A stretch of DNA of 64,000 bases from Krasilnikoviella flava (GTDB taxonomy: Bacteria > Actinomycetota > Actinomycetes > Actinomycetales > Cellulomonadaceae): the NCBI RefSeq assembly GCF_900167525.1, contig NZ_FUZQ01000004.1:62001-126000 (forward strand). The letters are read 5' to 3'. The translations under genes were made by a program, and so were the position numbers. Of this stretch, positions 25,099-34,671 are shown in pieces. The notes beneath the pieces are model-generated. The model was not told the origin of the DNA and did no database searches. It worked only from the letters and a program-made list of their open reading frames with translations. Positions within the stretch are counted from its first letter, which is position 1; each line of letters starts with the position of its first letter.

Positions 25099-26574
25099 AT
25101 GGCCGGCACGCTGGCGGAGAAGGTCTGGGAGGCGCACCTGGTGCGCCGTGGCAGCGACGGGGCACCCGACCTCCTCTACATCGACCTGCACCTCGTGCAC
25201 GAGGTGACGAGCCCGCAGGCGTTCGAAGGCCTGCGGCTCGCCGGGCGCCCCGTCCGTCGTCCCGATCTCACGATCGCGACCGAGGACCACAACACGCCCA
25301 CGCTCGACATCGACCTGCCGATCGCGGACCTCACCAGCCGCACGCAGATCGACACGCTGCGCAACAACGCCAAGGAGTTCGGCGTGCGCATCCACTCGCT
25401 GGGCGACGCCGACCAGGGCATCGTGCACCAGGTCGGCCCGCAGCTCGGCCTGACGATGCCCGGCCTCACCGTGGTGTGCGGCGACTCGCACACCTCGACG
25501 CACGGCGCGTTCGGCGCGCTGGCGTTCGGCATCGGCACCTCCGAGGTGGAGCACGTGCTCGCCACGCAGACGCTGCCGCTCGCCCCGTTCAAGACGATGG
25601 CGATCACCGTCAACGGCGAGCTGCCCCCGGGTGCCACCAGCAAGGACATCATCCTGGCGATCATCGCCAAGATCGGCACCGGCGGCGGCCAGGGCTACGT
25701 GCTCGAGTACCGCGGCGAGGCCATCCGCACGCTCTCGATGGAGGCGCGGATGACCATCTGCAACATGTCCATCGAGGCCGGCGCCCGCGCGGGCATGATC
25801 GCCCCGGACCAGACGACGTTCGACTACCTCCAGGGCCGCCCCCACGCGCCCGAGGGCGAGGACTGGGACGCCGCCGTCGAGTACTGGAAGACGCTGCGCA
25901 GCGACGACGACGCCGAGTTCGACGCGGAGGTCGTCCTCGAGGCGGCCGACCTCGAGCCCTTCGTCACCTGGGGCACCAACCCGGGCCAGGGTCTGCCGCT
26001 ATCGGCGTCCGTGCCCGTCCCGTCGGAGATCGCGGACGAGAACGAGCGCGTCGCCGCCGAGCGCGCGCTGGAGTACATGGGCCTCGAGGCCGGCGTCCCG
26101 CTGCGTGACGTCAAGGTGGACACGGTCTTCATCGGCTCGTGCACCAACGGCCGCATCGAGGACCTGCGCTCCGTGGCGAAGGTGTTCCAGGGCCGGCACA
26201 AGGCGGAGGACGTGCGCGTGCTCGTCGTCCCCGCCTCGGCGCGCGTGCGCCTGCAGGCCGAGGCCGAGGGCCTCGACGTCATCTTCAAGGAGTTCGGCGG
26301 CGAATGGCGCAACGCCGGGTGCTCGATGTGCCTGGGCATGAACCCCGACCAGCTCGCGCCGGGCGAGCGCGCGGCGTCCACGTCGAACCGCAACTTCGAG
26401 GGCCGGCAGGGCAAGGGTGGGCGCACCCACCTGGTCTCGCCGCTCGTCGCCGCGGCCACCGCCATCCGGGGCACCCTGTCGTCCGTGTCCGACCTGGAGC
26501 TCGACGGCGACGTCGACCTCACGACGTTCGACGGCAGCCCGCTGGCCCCGCTGTCCGCCCCGTCGTTCGTCTGA
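25099..26574 (+). CDS. leuC: 3-isopropylmalate dehydratase large subunit
   Basis: 491-residue large subunit of isopropylmalate isomerase, the second step of leucine synthesis. Aconitase-family signatures: [48 protein letters not shown], and the [4Fe-4S] ligands in FIGSCTNGR and [11 protein letters not shown] (about residues 350-415). GAGGAG at 25087-25092 is six bases from ATG 25099 but only three from ATG 25096, so the second is preferred. The leader from 24930 is about 165 bases; no leader peptide rich in leucine is obvious. leuD follows after 29 bases. Confidence 0.96.
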   Translation: MAGTLAEKVWEAHLVRRGSDGAPDLLYIDLHLVHEVTSPQAFEGLRLAGRPVRRPDLTIATEDHNTPTLDIDLPIADLTSRTQIDTLRNNAKEFGVRIHSLGDADQGIVHQVGPQLGLTMPGLTVVCGDSHTSTHGAFGALAFGIGTSEVEHVLATQTLPLAPFKTMAITVNGELPPGATSKDIILAIIAKIGTGGGQGYVLEYRGEAIRTLSMEARMTICNMSIEAGARAGMIAPDQTTFDYLQGRPHAPEGEDWDAAVEYWKTLRSDDDAEFDAEVVLEAADLEPFVTWGTNPGQGLPLSASVPVPSEIADENERVAAERALEYMGLEAGVPLRDVKVDTVFIGSCTNGRIEDLRSVAKVFQGRHKAEDVRVLVVPASARVRLQAEAEGLDVIFKEFGGEWRNAGCSMCLGMNPDQLAPGERAASTSNRNFEGRQGKGGRTHLVSPLVAAATAIRGTLSSVSDLELDGDVDLTTFDGSPLAPLSAPSFV

Positions 26575-26603
26575 GCACCCCGCGTTTTTCGAGGAGAACC
26601 CCC

Positions 26604-27242
26604 ATGGAGAAGTTCACCACCCACACCGGCGTCGGGGTGCCGCTGCGCCGCAGCAACGTCGACACCGACCAGATCATCCCCGCCGTCTACCTGAAGCGCG
26701 TGACGCGCACCGGCTTCGAGGACGCGCTGTTCGCGGCCTGGCGCGGCGACCCGTCCTTCGTGCTCAACCAGGACGCCTACAAGGCCGGCTCCGTGCTCGT
26801 CGCGGGCCCTGACTTCGGCACCGGCTCCTCCCGCGAGCACGCCGTGTGGGCGCTCAAGGACTACGGCTTCCGGGTCGTGCTCGCCTCGCGCTTCGCGGAC
26901 ATCTTCCGCGGCAACTCGGGCAAGCAGGGCCTCGTCGCCGGCATCGTCGCGCCCGAGGACATCGAGATCCTCTGGAAGATCCTCGAGACGAAGCCGGGCA
27001 CCGAGGTGACCGTCGACCTCGAGGCGCGCACCGCGCACGCGGACGACGTCACCGTGCCGTTCCAGATCGACGACTACACGCGCTGGCGCCTGCTGGAGGG
27101 CCTCGACGACATCGGCCTCACGCTGCAGCACGAGGACGACATCAGCGCCTTCGAGTCGCAGCGCGCGGCGTGGCGGCCCCGGACGCTGCCCGCCAAGCAC
27201 CTGCCGAACGTGCCGATCGAGCCGGCGCGCCCCGTCGCTTGA
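26604..27242 (+). CDS. leuD: 3-isopropylmalate dehydratase small subunit
   Basis: 212-residue small (swivel) subunit partnering LeuC. Signatures: [25 protein letters not shown] at the N-terminus and [25 protein letters not shown] at 26604 has GAGGAGAA eight bases upstream. Normal length. Followed by a very long perfect hairpin (27255-27317) that ends the operon. Confidence 0.96.
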   Translation: MEKFTTHTGVGVPLRRSNVDTDQIIPAVYLKRVTRTGFEDALFAAWRGDPSFVLNQDAYKAGSVLVAGPDFGTGSSREHAVWALKDYGFRVVLASRFADIFRGNSGKQGLVAGIVAPEDIEILWKILETKPGTEVTVDLEARTAHADDVTVPFQIDDYTRWRLLEGLDDIGLTLQHEDDISAFESQRAAWRPRTLPAKHLPNVPIEPARPVA

Positions 27243-27254
27243 CGCCGCCCGCAC

Positions 27255-27317
27255 CATCGAGCGTGCTGGCTTGATCCTCAAACCTCGAGATTGAGGATCA
27301 AGCCAGCACGCTCGATG
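27255..27317. terminator. Perfect 27-bp inverted repeat between leuD and SDR gene
   Basis: The arm at 27255-27281 is the exact reverse complement of 27291-27317, with a nine-base spacer (ACCTCGAGA) containing CTCGAG. It sits between two convergent genes (leuD stop 27242, SDR stop 27332) and probably terminates both. A perfect stem of 27 bp is far longer than the other terminators here (7-16 bp), and the arms are only moderately GC-rich. This leaves open a role as a mobile palindromic repeat. Confidence 0.7.
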
Positions 27318-27331
27318 CGTTCCCGGGTCGC

Positions 27332-28036
27332 TCACCCCGTCTTGTGGCGCGCGCCGCCTTCGAGGTGGATCGTCTCGCCCGAGACGAAGCCTGCGCCGAG
27401 CAGCCACATCACCGCGTCGACGACGTCGTCGGGCTCGCCGTGGCGCCCGACGAGCGTCCCGGCGGCGCTCTTGCTCAGCAGCGCAGCCTTGCCGTCGCCC
27501 AGGCGGTCCCACGCGCCGGAGTCGACGACGCCGGGGGAGACGGCGTTGACCCGCACCGGGGCGAGGTCCGCCGCGAGGTGGCGGGCGAGGTGCTCGACGG
27601 CGCCGTTGGTCGTCCCCTTGACCAGCGAGCCCGGTCCTGGCCGCCACCCGACGACCCCGGAGAACAGCACGATCGACCCGTGCGGCTGCAGCACCGGGGC
27701 GAAGTGCTTGGCGACGAGCATCGGTCCGATCACCTTCGCCGTGAACGCGGTGACCAGCCGCTCGTGATCCAGCTCGGTGGCCCGCACGTCGTGCGGCGCG
27801 GAGCCGGTCGTCACGATGTGGGTGACCCCGTCGGCGAGCTCCGCGGCCGCGGCCGCGACGGTCGCCTCGTCCTGCAGGTCGATCCGCATCGCGGTCGCGC
27901 CGATCTCGGCCGCCAGTGCCTCGGTGGCCGGCAGGTCGCGTGCGCCGATCACCACCTCGTACCCGTCCTTCGCCGCACGCCGTGCGACCGCCGCCCCCAG
28001 CGCCCGTGCCCCGCCGATGACCAGGATCCGTTCCAT
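27332..28036 (-). CDS. SDR-family oxidoreductase
   Basis: 234-residue short-chain dehydrogenase. Rossmann loop GGARALGAAVA (residues 8-18, an atypical GxxxxxG), a basic residue after strand 2 (GARD) that suggests NADPH, and SVLFSG- and NAVSPGVVDS-like segments. In place of the usual YxxxK there is GPGSLVKGTTNGAVE, so the tyrosine appears missing while the lysine is kept. ATG at 28036 is chosen because GAGGGA lies nine bases upstream; a GTG three codons earlier has no spacing. Divergent from the HxlR regulator at 28116, its likely controller. Confidence 0.78.
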   Translation of the reverse strand: MERILVIGGARALGAAVARRAAKDGYEVVIGARDLPATEALAAEIGATAMRIDLQDEATVAAAAAELADGVTHIVTTGSAPHDVRATELDHERLVTAFTAKVIGPMLVAKHFAPVLQPHGSIVLFSGVVGWRPGPGSLVKGTTNGAVEHLARHLAADLAPVRVNAVSPGVVDSGAWDRLGDGKAALLSKSAAGTLVGRHGEPDDVVDAVMWLLGAGFVSGETIHLEGGARHKTG

Positions 28037-28070
28037 CGTCGTCACTCCCTCTCGTAGGATCGGGACTCAC

Positions 28071-28093
28071 GGTATGGATTTGATACCGGTATC
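28071..28093. promoter_or_regulatory. HxlR operator candidate
   Basis: GATACCGGTATC at 28082-28093 is a perfect 12-bp palindrome; an upstream GGTAT at 28071-28075 also pairs with ATACC at 28083-28087. The element lies between the divergent SDR gene and the HxlR gene. It argues for the GTG start at 28116 rather than ATG 28074, which would put the operator inside the coding region. Confidence 0.5.
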
Positions 28094-28115
28094 TACAACG
28101 GAACCGGGGGTTCCC

Positions 28116-28493
28116 GTGGGCAAGGCGTACAACGTGATGGCGGCGACGTGCCCGAGCCGCACCGTGCTCCACCGCATCGGCGCCCGCTGGACCGTGTTCG
28201 TCGTCAACGCCCTGGCCGACGGCCCGCGCCGCTTCACCGACCTCAAGGCGCACATCCAGGGCATCACCCCGAAGGTGCTGACCGAGACCCTCCGCTCCCT
28301 GGAGGCCGACGGCCTGGTCAGCCGGCACGAGTACGAGGCGAACCCGCCGCACGTCGAGTACGCGCTGACGCCGCTGGGGAGATCCCTCCTGGTCCCGCTC
28401 CGCGCCGTACGGCTCTGGGCCGAGCAGCACGTTCCCGACATCGAGGCCGCCCGCGCCCGGCGCGAGGACCAGTCGGACGCCGGCGTGGTGTGA
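28116..28493 (+). CDS. HxlR-family transcriptional regulator
   Basis: 125-residue HxlR winged-helix protein: CPSRTVLHRIGARWTVFVVNALADGPRRF with the initial cysteine used as a redox or electrophile sensor in several HxlR proteins, ITPKVLTETLRSLEADGLVSRHEY as recognition helix, and VEYALTPLGRSL as wing. GTG at 28116 is preferred over the in-frame ATG at 28074, as explained for the operator. Divergent from the SDR gene, the usual regulator-target pair. Confidence 0.85.
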   Translation: MGKAYNVMAATCPSRTVLHRIGARWTVFVVNALADGPRRFTDLKAHIQGITPKVLTETLRSLEADGLVSRHEYEANPPHVEYALTPLGRSLLVPLRAVRLWAEQHVPDIEAARARREDQSDAGVV

Positions 28494-28505
28494 CGGGGGA
28501 GCCCG

Positions 28506-29390
28506 CTACAGGGCCGGAGGTCCCTGGCGCACGCGCTCCAGCAGGCGCTCGGGCGTCGCCGCCGTGGGGTCCCACCAGGAGTCGATGAACCAGGTGGCCC
28601 CGGCGTCGGCCATCGCCTGCGCCTGGTCGCGGGCCTCGCCCGCGTCGGAGGGGAGCAGGCCGGACGCGACGACGTCGAACGTCCCGGGGGCCTGGCCGGC
28701 GTCGCCGTCGCGCTGCTCGGCGATCCAGGCGGCGAGCTCCCGTACGGCGTCGGGCCCGGCCTCCGCCTCCTCGGGCGTGGTGCCGCGCACCTGCACGACT
28801 ATCCCGTCCCAGCGCAGCGCGCGCCGCAGATTCTTCAGCGGCGGGTTCCGTGCGTCCCAGACGCCGACGGGCCACACGGGGATCCGGCCGTGCACGGGGG
28901 GAGCGGCGAACCGGAACGGGCCGGTGCGCACCTGCTGCCCGTCGGCCTCGAACTCCTCGCCCGACCAGGAGCGCTCGAGCCAGGCGAGCGTCTCGTCGAG
29001 CCGCTGGGCGCGCTCGCGCAGCGCCGTCGGCTGGCCGGGGACGGACGTGAAGCCGCGGTCGTCGAGCACCCCGACGCCGGCCGGGAGCACGAGCCGCCCG
29101 CCCGACAGGTGGTCGACCGTCAGCGCGCGCTGGGCCAGCTCCCACGCCCGGTGCCGCGGCACCGCGAACACCATGGCGCCGAGCGAGATGCGCTCCGTCA
29201 CCGCCGCGGCCCCCGCGAGCACCGCGAACGGGTCCCAGGCGGTGAGCGCGTCGCCGCCCCAGTCGCCCATGCTCATCCCGTCCCAGCTGAAGAACCCGTC
29301 CCAGCCGTGCTCCTCGCACTCGCGGGCGAGCGCGACGTTCTGCTGCGGGGTGCCGAAACTGCCGACGAACCCGAACTTCATGCGCGACAT
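28506..29390 (-). CDS. LLM-class flavin-dependent oxidoreductase
   Basis: 294-residue luciferase-like monooxygenase-fold protein that uses FMN or F420. N-terminal MSRMKFGFVGSFG, then CEEHGWDGFFSWDG, ERISLGAMVFAVPRHRAWELAQ and VDHLSGGRLVLPAGVG, the typical barrel signatures, and ATWFIDSWWD near the C-terminus. ATG at 29390 has GGAG eight bases upstream; the open frame continues but overlaps the divergent rnhA. Substrate unknown. Confidence 0.82.
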   Translation of the reverse strand: MSRMKFGFVGSFGTPQQNVALARECEEHGWDGFFSWDGMSMGDWGGDALTAWDPFAVLAGAAAVTERISLGAMVFAVPRHRAWELAQRALTVDHLSGGRLVLPAGVGVLDDRGFTSVPGQPTALRERAQRLDETLAWLERSWSGEEFEADGQQVRTGPFRFAAPPVHGRIPVWPVGVWDARNPPLKNLRRALRWDGIVVQVRGTTPEEAEAGPDAVRELAAWIAEQRDGDAGQAPGTFDVVASGLLPSDAGEARDQAQAMADAGATWFIDSWWDPTAATPERLLERVRQGPPAL

Positions 29391-29475
29391 CGCAGTGACT
29401 CCTTCGCCAGGGACAGGGTGTCCGCCCGACGCTACGGGCCGGCACCGACACGCGGCGGAAACGTAGGGTGTGCGG

Positions 29476-29928
29476 GTGTCAGACGAGAACGAGAAGCCCG
29501 TGATCGAGATGTGGACCGACGGCGCGTGCAAGGGTAACCCCGGGCTCGGCGGCTGGGGCGCCCTGCTCAAGGCCGGCGAGCACACCAAGGAGCTCTACGG
29601 CGGCGACCCGCTCACGACGAACAACCGCATGGAGCTCACCGCCGTCGTCGAGGCCCTGCGCGCCCTCAAGAAGCCCAGCGCCGTGACGATCCACGTCGAC
29701 TCGTCGTACGTGATGAACGGGATGAAGACCTGGATCGTCGGCTGGAAGCGCAACGGCTGGACCACGTCCGCGAAGAAGCCCGTGAAGAACGTCGACCTGT
29801 GGCAGGCCCTCGACGCCGAGGTCACGAAGCACGACGTGCGCTGGGTGTGGGTCAAGGGCCACGCCGGCGACCCGGGGAACGAGCGCGCCGACGCCCTCGC
29901 CAACCTCGGCGTCGACTCGGTGCGCTGA
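29476..29928 (+). CDS. rnhA: Ribonuclease HI
   Basis: 150-residue RNase HI, degrading RNA in RNA-DNA hybrids. The four acidic catalytic residues are visible: Asp in [12 protein letters not shown], Glu in [12 protein letters not shown], Asp in [10 protein letters not shown], and Asp in NERADALAN; the HxGxxGNE-type loop is [13 protein letters not shown]. The basic protrusion ([15 protein letters not shown]) is present. GTG at 29476 follows TAGGGT (29464-29469) by six bases, favouring this leaderless start over GTG 29470. Confidence 0.93.
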   Translation: MSDENEKPVIEMWTDGACKGNPGLGGWGALLKAGEHTKELYGGDPLTTNNRMELTAVVEALRALKKPSAVTIHVDSSYVMNGMKTWIVGWKRNGWTTSAKKPVKNVDLWQALDAEVTKHDVRWVWVKGHAGDPGNERADALANLGVDSVR

Positions 29929-29996
29929 GGACGCCGCGCAGCAGGTGCGACGGACGTCACGCCGCAGGGGGTGGCGCGCGCTAATAGGCTGGGCCC

Positions 29997-31400
29997 ATGG
30001 CTTCCCACTACGACGTCGTCCTCCTCGGGGCTGGCCCCGGCGGCTATGTCGCCGCGATCCGTGCGGCCCAGCTCGGCAAGTCCGTCGCCATCATCGAGGA
30101 GAAGTACTGGGGTGGTGTCTGCCTCAACGTGGGCTGCATCCCCTCCAAGGCCCTCCTGCGCAACGCGGAGCTCGCCCACATCTTCAACCACCAGGCCGAC
30201 TTCTTCGGCATGTCGGGTGACGTGACGTTCGACTTCGGCAAGGCGTTCGACCGGTCCCGCGTGGTCGCGGACGGGCGCACCAAGGGCGTCCACTTCCTCA
30301 TGAAGAAGAACAAGGTCACCGAGTACGACGGCCGCGGCACCTTCCGCGACGCGAACACGATCGAGGTGGCGCTCAACTCCGGCGGCACCGAGACGGTGAC
30401 GTTCGACAACGCGATCATCGCCACCGGCTCGCAGGTCAAGCTGCTCCCGGGCGTCGAGCTCTCCGAGAACGTCGTGACCTACGAGAAGCAGATCATGACC
30501 CGCGAGCTGCCGAAGTCGATCGCCATCGTCGGCGCCGGCGCCATCGGCATGGAGTTCGCGTACGTCCTCAAGAACTACGGCGTGGACGTCACGATCATCG
30601 AGTTCCTCGACCGTGCGCTGCCCAACGAGGACGCGGACGTCTCCAAGGAGATCGCCAAGCAGTACAAGAAGCTCGGCATCACGCTCCTCACCTCCACCGC
30701 CGTCCAGACGATCAAGGACAACGGCTCGTCCGTCACCGTCTCCTACAAGGGCGTCAAGGACGACAAGCCCGGCGAGATCGTCGTCGACAAGGTCCTGTCC
30801 GCCGTGGGCTTCGCGCCGAACGTCGAGGGCTTCGGCCTCGAGAACACCGGCGTGCAGCTCACCGAGCGCGGCGCCATCGCCATCGACGACCACATGCGCA
30901 CCAACGTGCCGCACATCTTCGCCATCGGCGACGTCACCGCCAAGCTCATGCTGGCGCACGTCGCGGAGGCGCAGGGCGTCGTCGCCGCCGAGACCATCGG
31001 CGGCGCCGAGACCCAGACGCTGGGCGACTACCGGATGATGCCGCGCGCCACGTTCTGCTCCCCGCAGGTCGCGTCGTTCGGCCTCACCGAGCAGCAGGCC
31101 AAGGACGAGGGCTACGACGTCAAGGTCGCCTCGTTCCCGTTCATGGCCAACGGCAAGGCGCACGGCCTCGGCGACACGACCGGCTTCGTCAAGATCGTGG
31201 CCGACGCCAAGTACAACGAGCTGCTCGGCGCCCACATGATCGGCCCCGACGTCTCCGAGATGCTGCCCGAGCTCACCCTCGCGCAGAAGTGGGACCTCAC
31301 CGCCGACGAGGTCGCGCGCAACGTGCACACCCACCCGACGCTGTCGGAGTCCGTCCAGGAGTCCATCCACGGCATCGTGGGGCACATGATCAACCTGTAG
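29997..31400 (+). CDS. lpdA: Dihydrolipoyl dehydrogenase
   Basis: 467-residue E3 subunit that reoxidises dihydrolipoamide in pyruvate and 2-oxoglutarate dehydrogenase complexes with NAD as acceptor. FAD loop [11 protein letters not shown], redox-active pair Cys42 and Cys47 in [19 protein letters not shown] loop [14 protein letters not shown] segment [14 protein letters not shown], and the catalytic His446-Glu451 in [11 protein letters not shown] at 29997 follows TAGGCT (29985-29990) by six bases: a leaderless start. Codon use shows the high-expression bias of house-keeping genes. Ends with a strong terminator. Confidence 0.96.
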   Translation: MASHYDVVLLGAGPGGYVAAIRAAQLGKSVAIIEEKYWGGVCLNVGCIPSKALLRNAELAHIFNHQADFFGMSGDVTFDFGKAFDRSRVVADGRTKGVHFLMKKNKVTEYDGRGTFRDANTIEVALNSGGTETVTFDNAIIATGSQVKLLPGVELSENVVTYEKQIMTRELPKSIAIVGAGAIGMEFAYVLKNYGVDVTIIEFLDRALPNEDADVSKEIAKQYKKLGITLLTSTAVQTIKDNGSSVTVSYKGVKDDKPGEIVVDKVLSAVGFAPNVEGFGLENTGVQLTERGAIAIDDHMRTNVPHIFAIGDVTAKLMLAHVAEAQGVVAAETIGGAETQTLGDYRMMPRATFCSPQVASFGLTEQQAKDEGYDVKVASFPFMANGKAHGLGDTTGFVKIVADAKYNELLGAHMIGPDVSEMLPELTLAQKWDLTADEVARNVHTHPTLSESVQESIHGIVGHMINL

Positions 31401-31439
31401 TCAGGGCACATCGGTCATCGGCCGGTCGCCTGGTCAGGG

Positions 31440-31471
31440 GCCCGGATCTGCGAGTTTTCGCAGGTCCGGGC
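31440..31471 (+). terminator. Intrinsic terminator after lpdA
   Basis: Arms at 31440-31453 and 31458-31471 form a 14-bp stem (one T-G wobble) around GTTT, followed by CTCTTCTCT. The best terminator in the window apart from the one at 55632. Confidence 0.75.
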
Positions 31472-31505
31472 CTCTTCTCTGTCTTCGTGAGGCTGGACGC
31501 CGAGG

Positions 31506-31871
31506 CTATGGGTCCGCGACGGGTTCGCCCTCGCCCCGCAGAAGCTCGTCGCCATGCTCGACAGCCCAGGCGGCGAGGGCGGTCAGAGGCCCGTCGTGCA
31601 TGGTCCACCCCAGGGCGGTGAGTCCGTACGTGACCCTCGGCGGCGACTCACGGTGGCGTTCGCGCTCGACCAGACCCCAGCGAACGAGGCGGGCGAGCGA
31701 CTCGGTGAGCGGCTTGTCCCGCATCCCGCCGATCCTGTCCTTCAGATCGACGCGCCGCGCTCGGCCTTCGCCGAGGGCAGCGAGAACGACCGGGTCCCAT
31801 CGGTGAGCCAGGACGTCGGTCGCCGCCCGCACGCGGCAGTCGGCGACGAAATCGTGGTCCGCCGTGGTCAT
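31506..31871 (-). CDS. HxlR-type winged-helix regulator
   Basis: 121-residue regulator: DCRVRAATDVLAHRWDPVVLAALGEG (HxlR-type N-terminus with cysteine), DKPLTESLARLVRWGLVERE recognition region and VTYGLTALG wing. ATG at 31871 is chosen at MTTADHD; an in-frame start 14 codons upstream lacks homology. Divergent from the Rossmann reductase at 31983, its probable target. Confidence 0.83.
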   Translation of the reverse strand: MTTADHDFVADCRVRAATDVLAHRWDPVVLAALGEGRARRVDLKDRIGGMRDKPLTESLARLVRWGLVERERHRESPPRVTYGLTALGWTMHDGPLTALAAWAVEHGDELLRGEGEPVADP

Positions 31872-31982
31872 GTGCCCACTCTGCGTCCTCCTGACGCACC
31901 GTTCGGTGCGCAACGCCGTTCCTAGGGTCGTGTCCTGGCGTCATCCCGGCGCCGGTCGAATCGAGAAGCGTGAGGCCGTCGA

Positions 31983-32627
31983 ATGCGGATCGGAATCCTG
32001 GGGACGGGCGCGCTGGGGAGCACGCTTGCACGAGCTTGGGCGGCAGCGGGGCACGACGTCGTCCTGGGCGGACGCTCCCGCCCGAAGGTGGACGAGATCG
32101 CCGCGCGACTCGGCCCTCGCGCGTCGAGTACCTCGCTGTCGGACGCGGTCCATGACGTCGACGCCGTCCTCCTGGCGATCTCCTGGACCGGCATCGCGGA
32201 GGTCCTGGACGCGGTCGGCGCCGCACGGGGCACCCTCGCGGACACCGTGGTCATCGACCCGACCAACCCCGTAGCGCACGGAGTCGGCGAGCACCTCCTT
32301 CCCGCCGGTTCGGCGGCGCAGGCGATCGCCTCGTCGGCGCCCGGTGCCGTCGTCGTCAAGGCGCTCAACCTGCACCCGGCGCAGACGTGGTCTGGGCCTG
32401 CTACGGGCGTCACGGTGCCCTTCGCGACCGACGACCAGGACGCAGTGCCGACCGTTGCAGGGCTCGTCGGCAGCCTGGGAGCGACCGCACACCGGATCGG
32501 GGGCATCGGTCGCGCACGGCAGCTCGAGGAGCTGGCAGGGGCGGTGATCGCGCTCGCCGCGGCGGGCATCGATCCGAGGTCCGTCGTTCCAGGGAGCCAT
32601 CGCGTCACATCGGGGGCCGTCGTCTGA
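31983..32627 (+). CDS. NADPH-dependent F420 reductase-like oxidoreductase
   Basis: 214-residue Rossmann protein resembling the NADPH:F420 reductase/NAD-binding_2 family: MRIGILGTGALGSTLARAWAAAG (dinucleotide loop), LGGRSRPK (Arg-rich 2'-phosphate recognition, NADPH), AVLLAISWTGIAEVLD, VVIDPTNPV and VKALNLHPAQTW. True Fno enzymes also bind F420; here that is inference. ATG at 31983 (MRIG) fits the fold's start. Divergent from an HxlR regulator. Confidence 0.78.
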   Translation: MRIGILGTGALGSTLARAWAAAGHDVVLGGRSRPKVDEIAARLGPRASSTSLSDAVHDVDAVLLAISWTGIAEVLDAVGAARGTLADTVVIDPTNPVAHGVGEHLLPAGSAAQAIASSAPGAVVVKALNLHPAQTWSGPATGVTVPFATDDQDAVPTVAGLVGSLGATAHRIGGIGRARQLEELAGAVIALAAAGIDPRSVVPGSHRVTSGAVV

Positions 32628-32650
32628 GCGGCCCCCACGCCAGTTCGTCC

Positions 32651-34495
32651 TCAGGAGGTCACGCTGACCCGCAGCTGCTTCTGCCCGTTCACGACGCGGG
32701 TCAGGACGTCGGACGTCCGGGTCCGCTCGTAGGCGGACTTGCCGCCGCCGATGACGAGGCTCAGCTCCATCTCGTCGTTGCGCAGGTTGCCCTGCAGCAG
32801 CTTCTGGACGGAGGCGAACGACGTCGGGCCGTAGAACTCGTCCTGGTACGTGTTGCCGCCCACGACCGTGACCACACCGCTCTTGCCCTTGAGGCTCTTG
32901 GGAATCGTGAACTCCTGGCGGAAGACCGACCGCGTGATGCCGTCCGAGCCGAGCAGCTGGGTCCGCAGCACCAGGGTCTTGCCGGCACGGACCTTCGCGG
33001 TCTTGCCGGTCACGTCGACCCAGCGCCCGCCCGTGCGCTGCTGGATCTTCACCACCCGGTGCCGCATGCCGGTGTCGCTGACCTTGACGTCGTTGGTCAC
33101 CCCGGTGAGCTTGACGTCCGACAGGGACGACAGCGTGGCGACGACGCTCGCGAGGTCGAAGCCGCCCGTGGCGCCGACGTCCTCGGCCGCCTGGTACCGG
33201 TCCGCGTACCGCAGCCGGAACGCGCTCCCGCTGCGGGTGCCGGTGATCGTCCAGGAATGGGTCTCCGAACCGCCGATGACCCCGTCCACCACCCGGTCGT
33301 GGTTCGCGACGCCGGCCAGGAGGGTGACGTCCCCGAGGGCGGACGGGTGCAGCACCTGCGTCGTCCCGGTACGCGACCTGCCGCCGTAGGACACCGTCGA
33401 CCTGACCGGCGCCGCCGTCGGGGACGCGCCGAAGGTGCCGGCGATCCCGGCGAGACGGTCGTCGGTGATGGTCCCACCGAGGTCGCCGAGGTTCGCCACC
33501 TTGAACGGCACGCCCAGCGGGTCCTTCTGGACGTAGACGGCGTCGGCGGCCGCCAGGCCCAGACGCGCCTTGCCCGTGAAGGACATCGGGTGGCCGAACG
33601 CGACCACCCGGTCGCCGCACACCGAGGTCGCGGTGCCGATGCCTGCGAGGGTGATGTCGCCGTGCGAGAGCACCGCCGCGACGTTGCCACCGGCGACCAC
33701 GGTGTCGATGCCGGCGGCCGTCCTGCCGCTGGACCGGCCGATCCGGTAGGAGTCCGCTGTCACCAGCTCGCTGCCGCCGACGGCCTTGACCGCCGTGCGC
33801 GCGCGAGCCAGGTCGACCCCGCCGACGCCCATCGGCATCGGCAGCTGGCGCAGGCCCTGGGAGGCCTCGGTCCGCGTCACGTCGGTCTCGGCGGCGATCC
33901 GCGTCGCCATGCGCGAGCCCACCGCCACCTCGGGGGCGGCCTTCGCGGCGCCGAGGTAGCCCTGCATGTCCTCGTACGGCGTGATGCCGGCCACGGGAGA
34001 GCTCCCGAAGGCGAGGCCGTACGCGACGGCGCCGATCAGCCGACCGTCCTCGGCGTACACCGGCGACCCCGACATGCCCTGCCAGATGCCGCCCGCCGCG
34101 TCGATCGCCGGGGAGCGGAGCTCGGCGACGATCATGTCCAGGTCGGGGCCGATGCCGTCCGACAGCACGCCGAGCACCTCGCCGGTGAAAGCCTGCGGGG
34201 TGGTGCCCTTGCTCACGGTCAGCCCGTTCACCGGTGCCCCATTCACCAGGTCGGAGACCGGGAACGGTGGCGCACAGTCGGGTGCGGGCGCCGCCGTCGC
34301 CGAGGGGCCGACCGCCACCAGGCCGGCCAGCACCAGTGCGCCGGCCGCGCCGGCCGCGCCGGACGCCGTCAGGCGGGCCGTGCGACGACCGCCTCCGGAC
34401 CCGGGCTGCCTTCGCGGACCGCGCGTCGCAGGGTGTCCTTCGCGGTGGGGAGTGGGCGCCGTCGCCCGGCCGTCCCTGGCTGCAGTGTTCGACAT
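32651..34495 (-). CDS. Exported SpoIVB-type (S55 family) serine peptidase
   Basis: 614-residue exported protein. Residues 1-40 are basic and disordered, 41-68 are a hydrophobic signal segment ending ATAAPAPDCAP, and the S55 domain follows. The nucleophile lies in GGIWQGMSGSPVY (residues 136-147), with VSKGTTPQAFTGEVLGV and VAFGHPMSFTGKARLG also conserved. The C-terminal 200 residues are a repetitive beta-rich region. SpoIVB cleaves SpoIVFA in Bacillus sporulation; non-sporulating actinobacteria keep such proteins with unknown substrates. ATG at 34495; an in-frame GTG is possible further upstream. Confidence 0.83.
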   Translation of the reverse strand: MSNTAARDGRATAPTPHREGHPATRGPRRQPGSGGGRRTARLTASGAAGAAGALVLAGLVAVGPSATAAPAPDCAPPFPVSDLVNGAPVNGLTVSKGTTPQAFTGEVLGVLSDGIGPDLDMIVAELRSPAIDAAGGIWQGMSGSPVYAEDGRLIGAVAYGLAFGSSPVAGITPYEDMQGYLGAAKAAPEVAVGSRMATRIAAETDVTRTEASQGLRQLPMPMGVGGVDLARARTAVKAVGGSELVTADSYRIGRSSGRTAAGIDTVVAGGNVAAVLSHGDITLAGIGTATSVCGDRVVAFGHPMSFTGKARLGLAAADAVYVQKDPLGVPFKVANLGDLGGTITDDRLAGIAGTFGASPTAAPVRSTVSYGGRSRTGTTQVLHPSALGDVTLLAGVANHDRVVDGVIGGSETHSWTITGTRSGSAFRLRYADRYQAAEDVGATGGFDLASVVATLSSLSDVKLTGVTNDVKVSDTGMRHRVVKIQQRTGGRWVDVTGKTAKVRAGKTLVLRTQLLGSDGITRSVFRQEFTIPKSLKGKSGVVTVVGGNTYQDEFYGPTSFASVQKLLQGNLRNDEMELSLVIGGGKSAYERTRTSDVLTRVVNGQKQLRVSVTS

Positions 34496-34671
34496 GGCCA
34501 CAGCATCACGGACGGCGCGCTGCGCCGTTCCGGTGGACACGGGTGAAATCTCGGCCCGGACCGGTCGCGCCCTCGGCGACACCAGGCTCTCGCCCTACCG
34601 ATCTGTTGGGCAGGACCCCGACGTCACCAGGAGACCAGCCGGCCAGCATGACGACGGCGGGGCGGGCGAGC

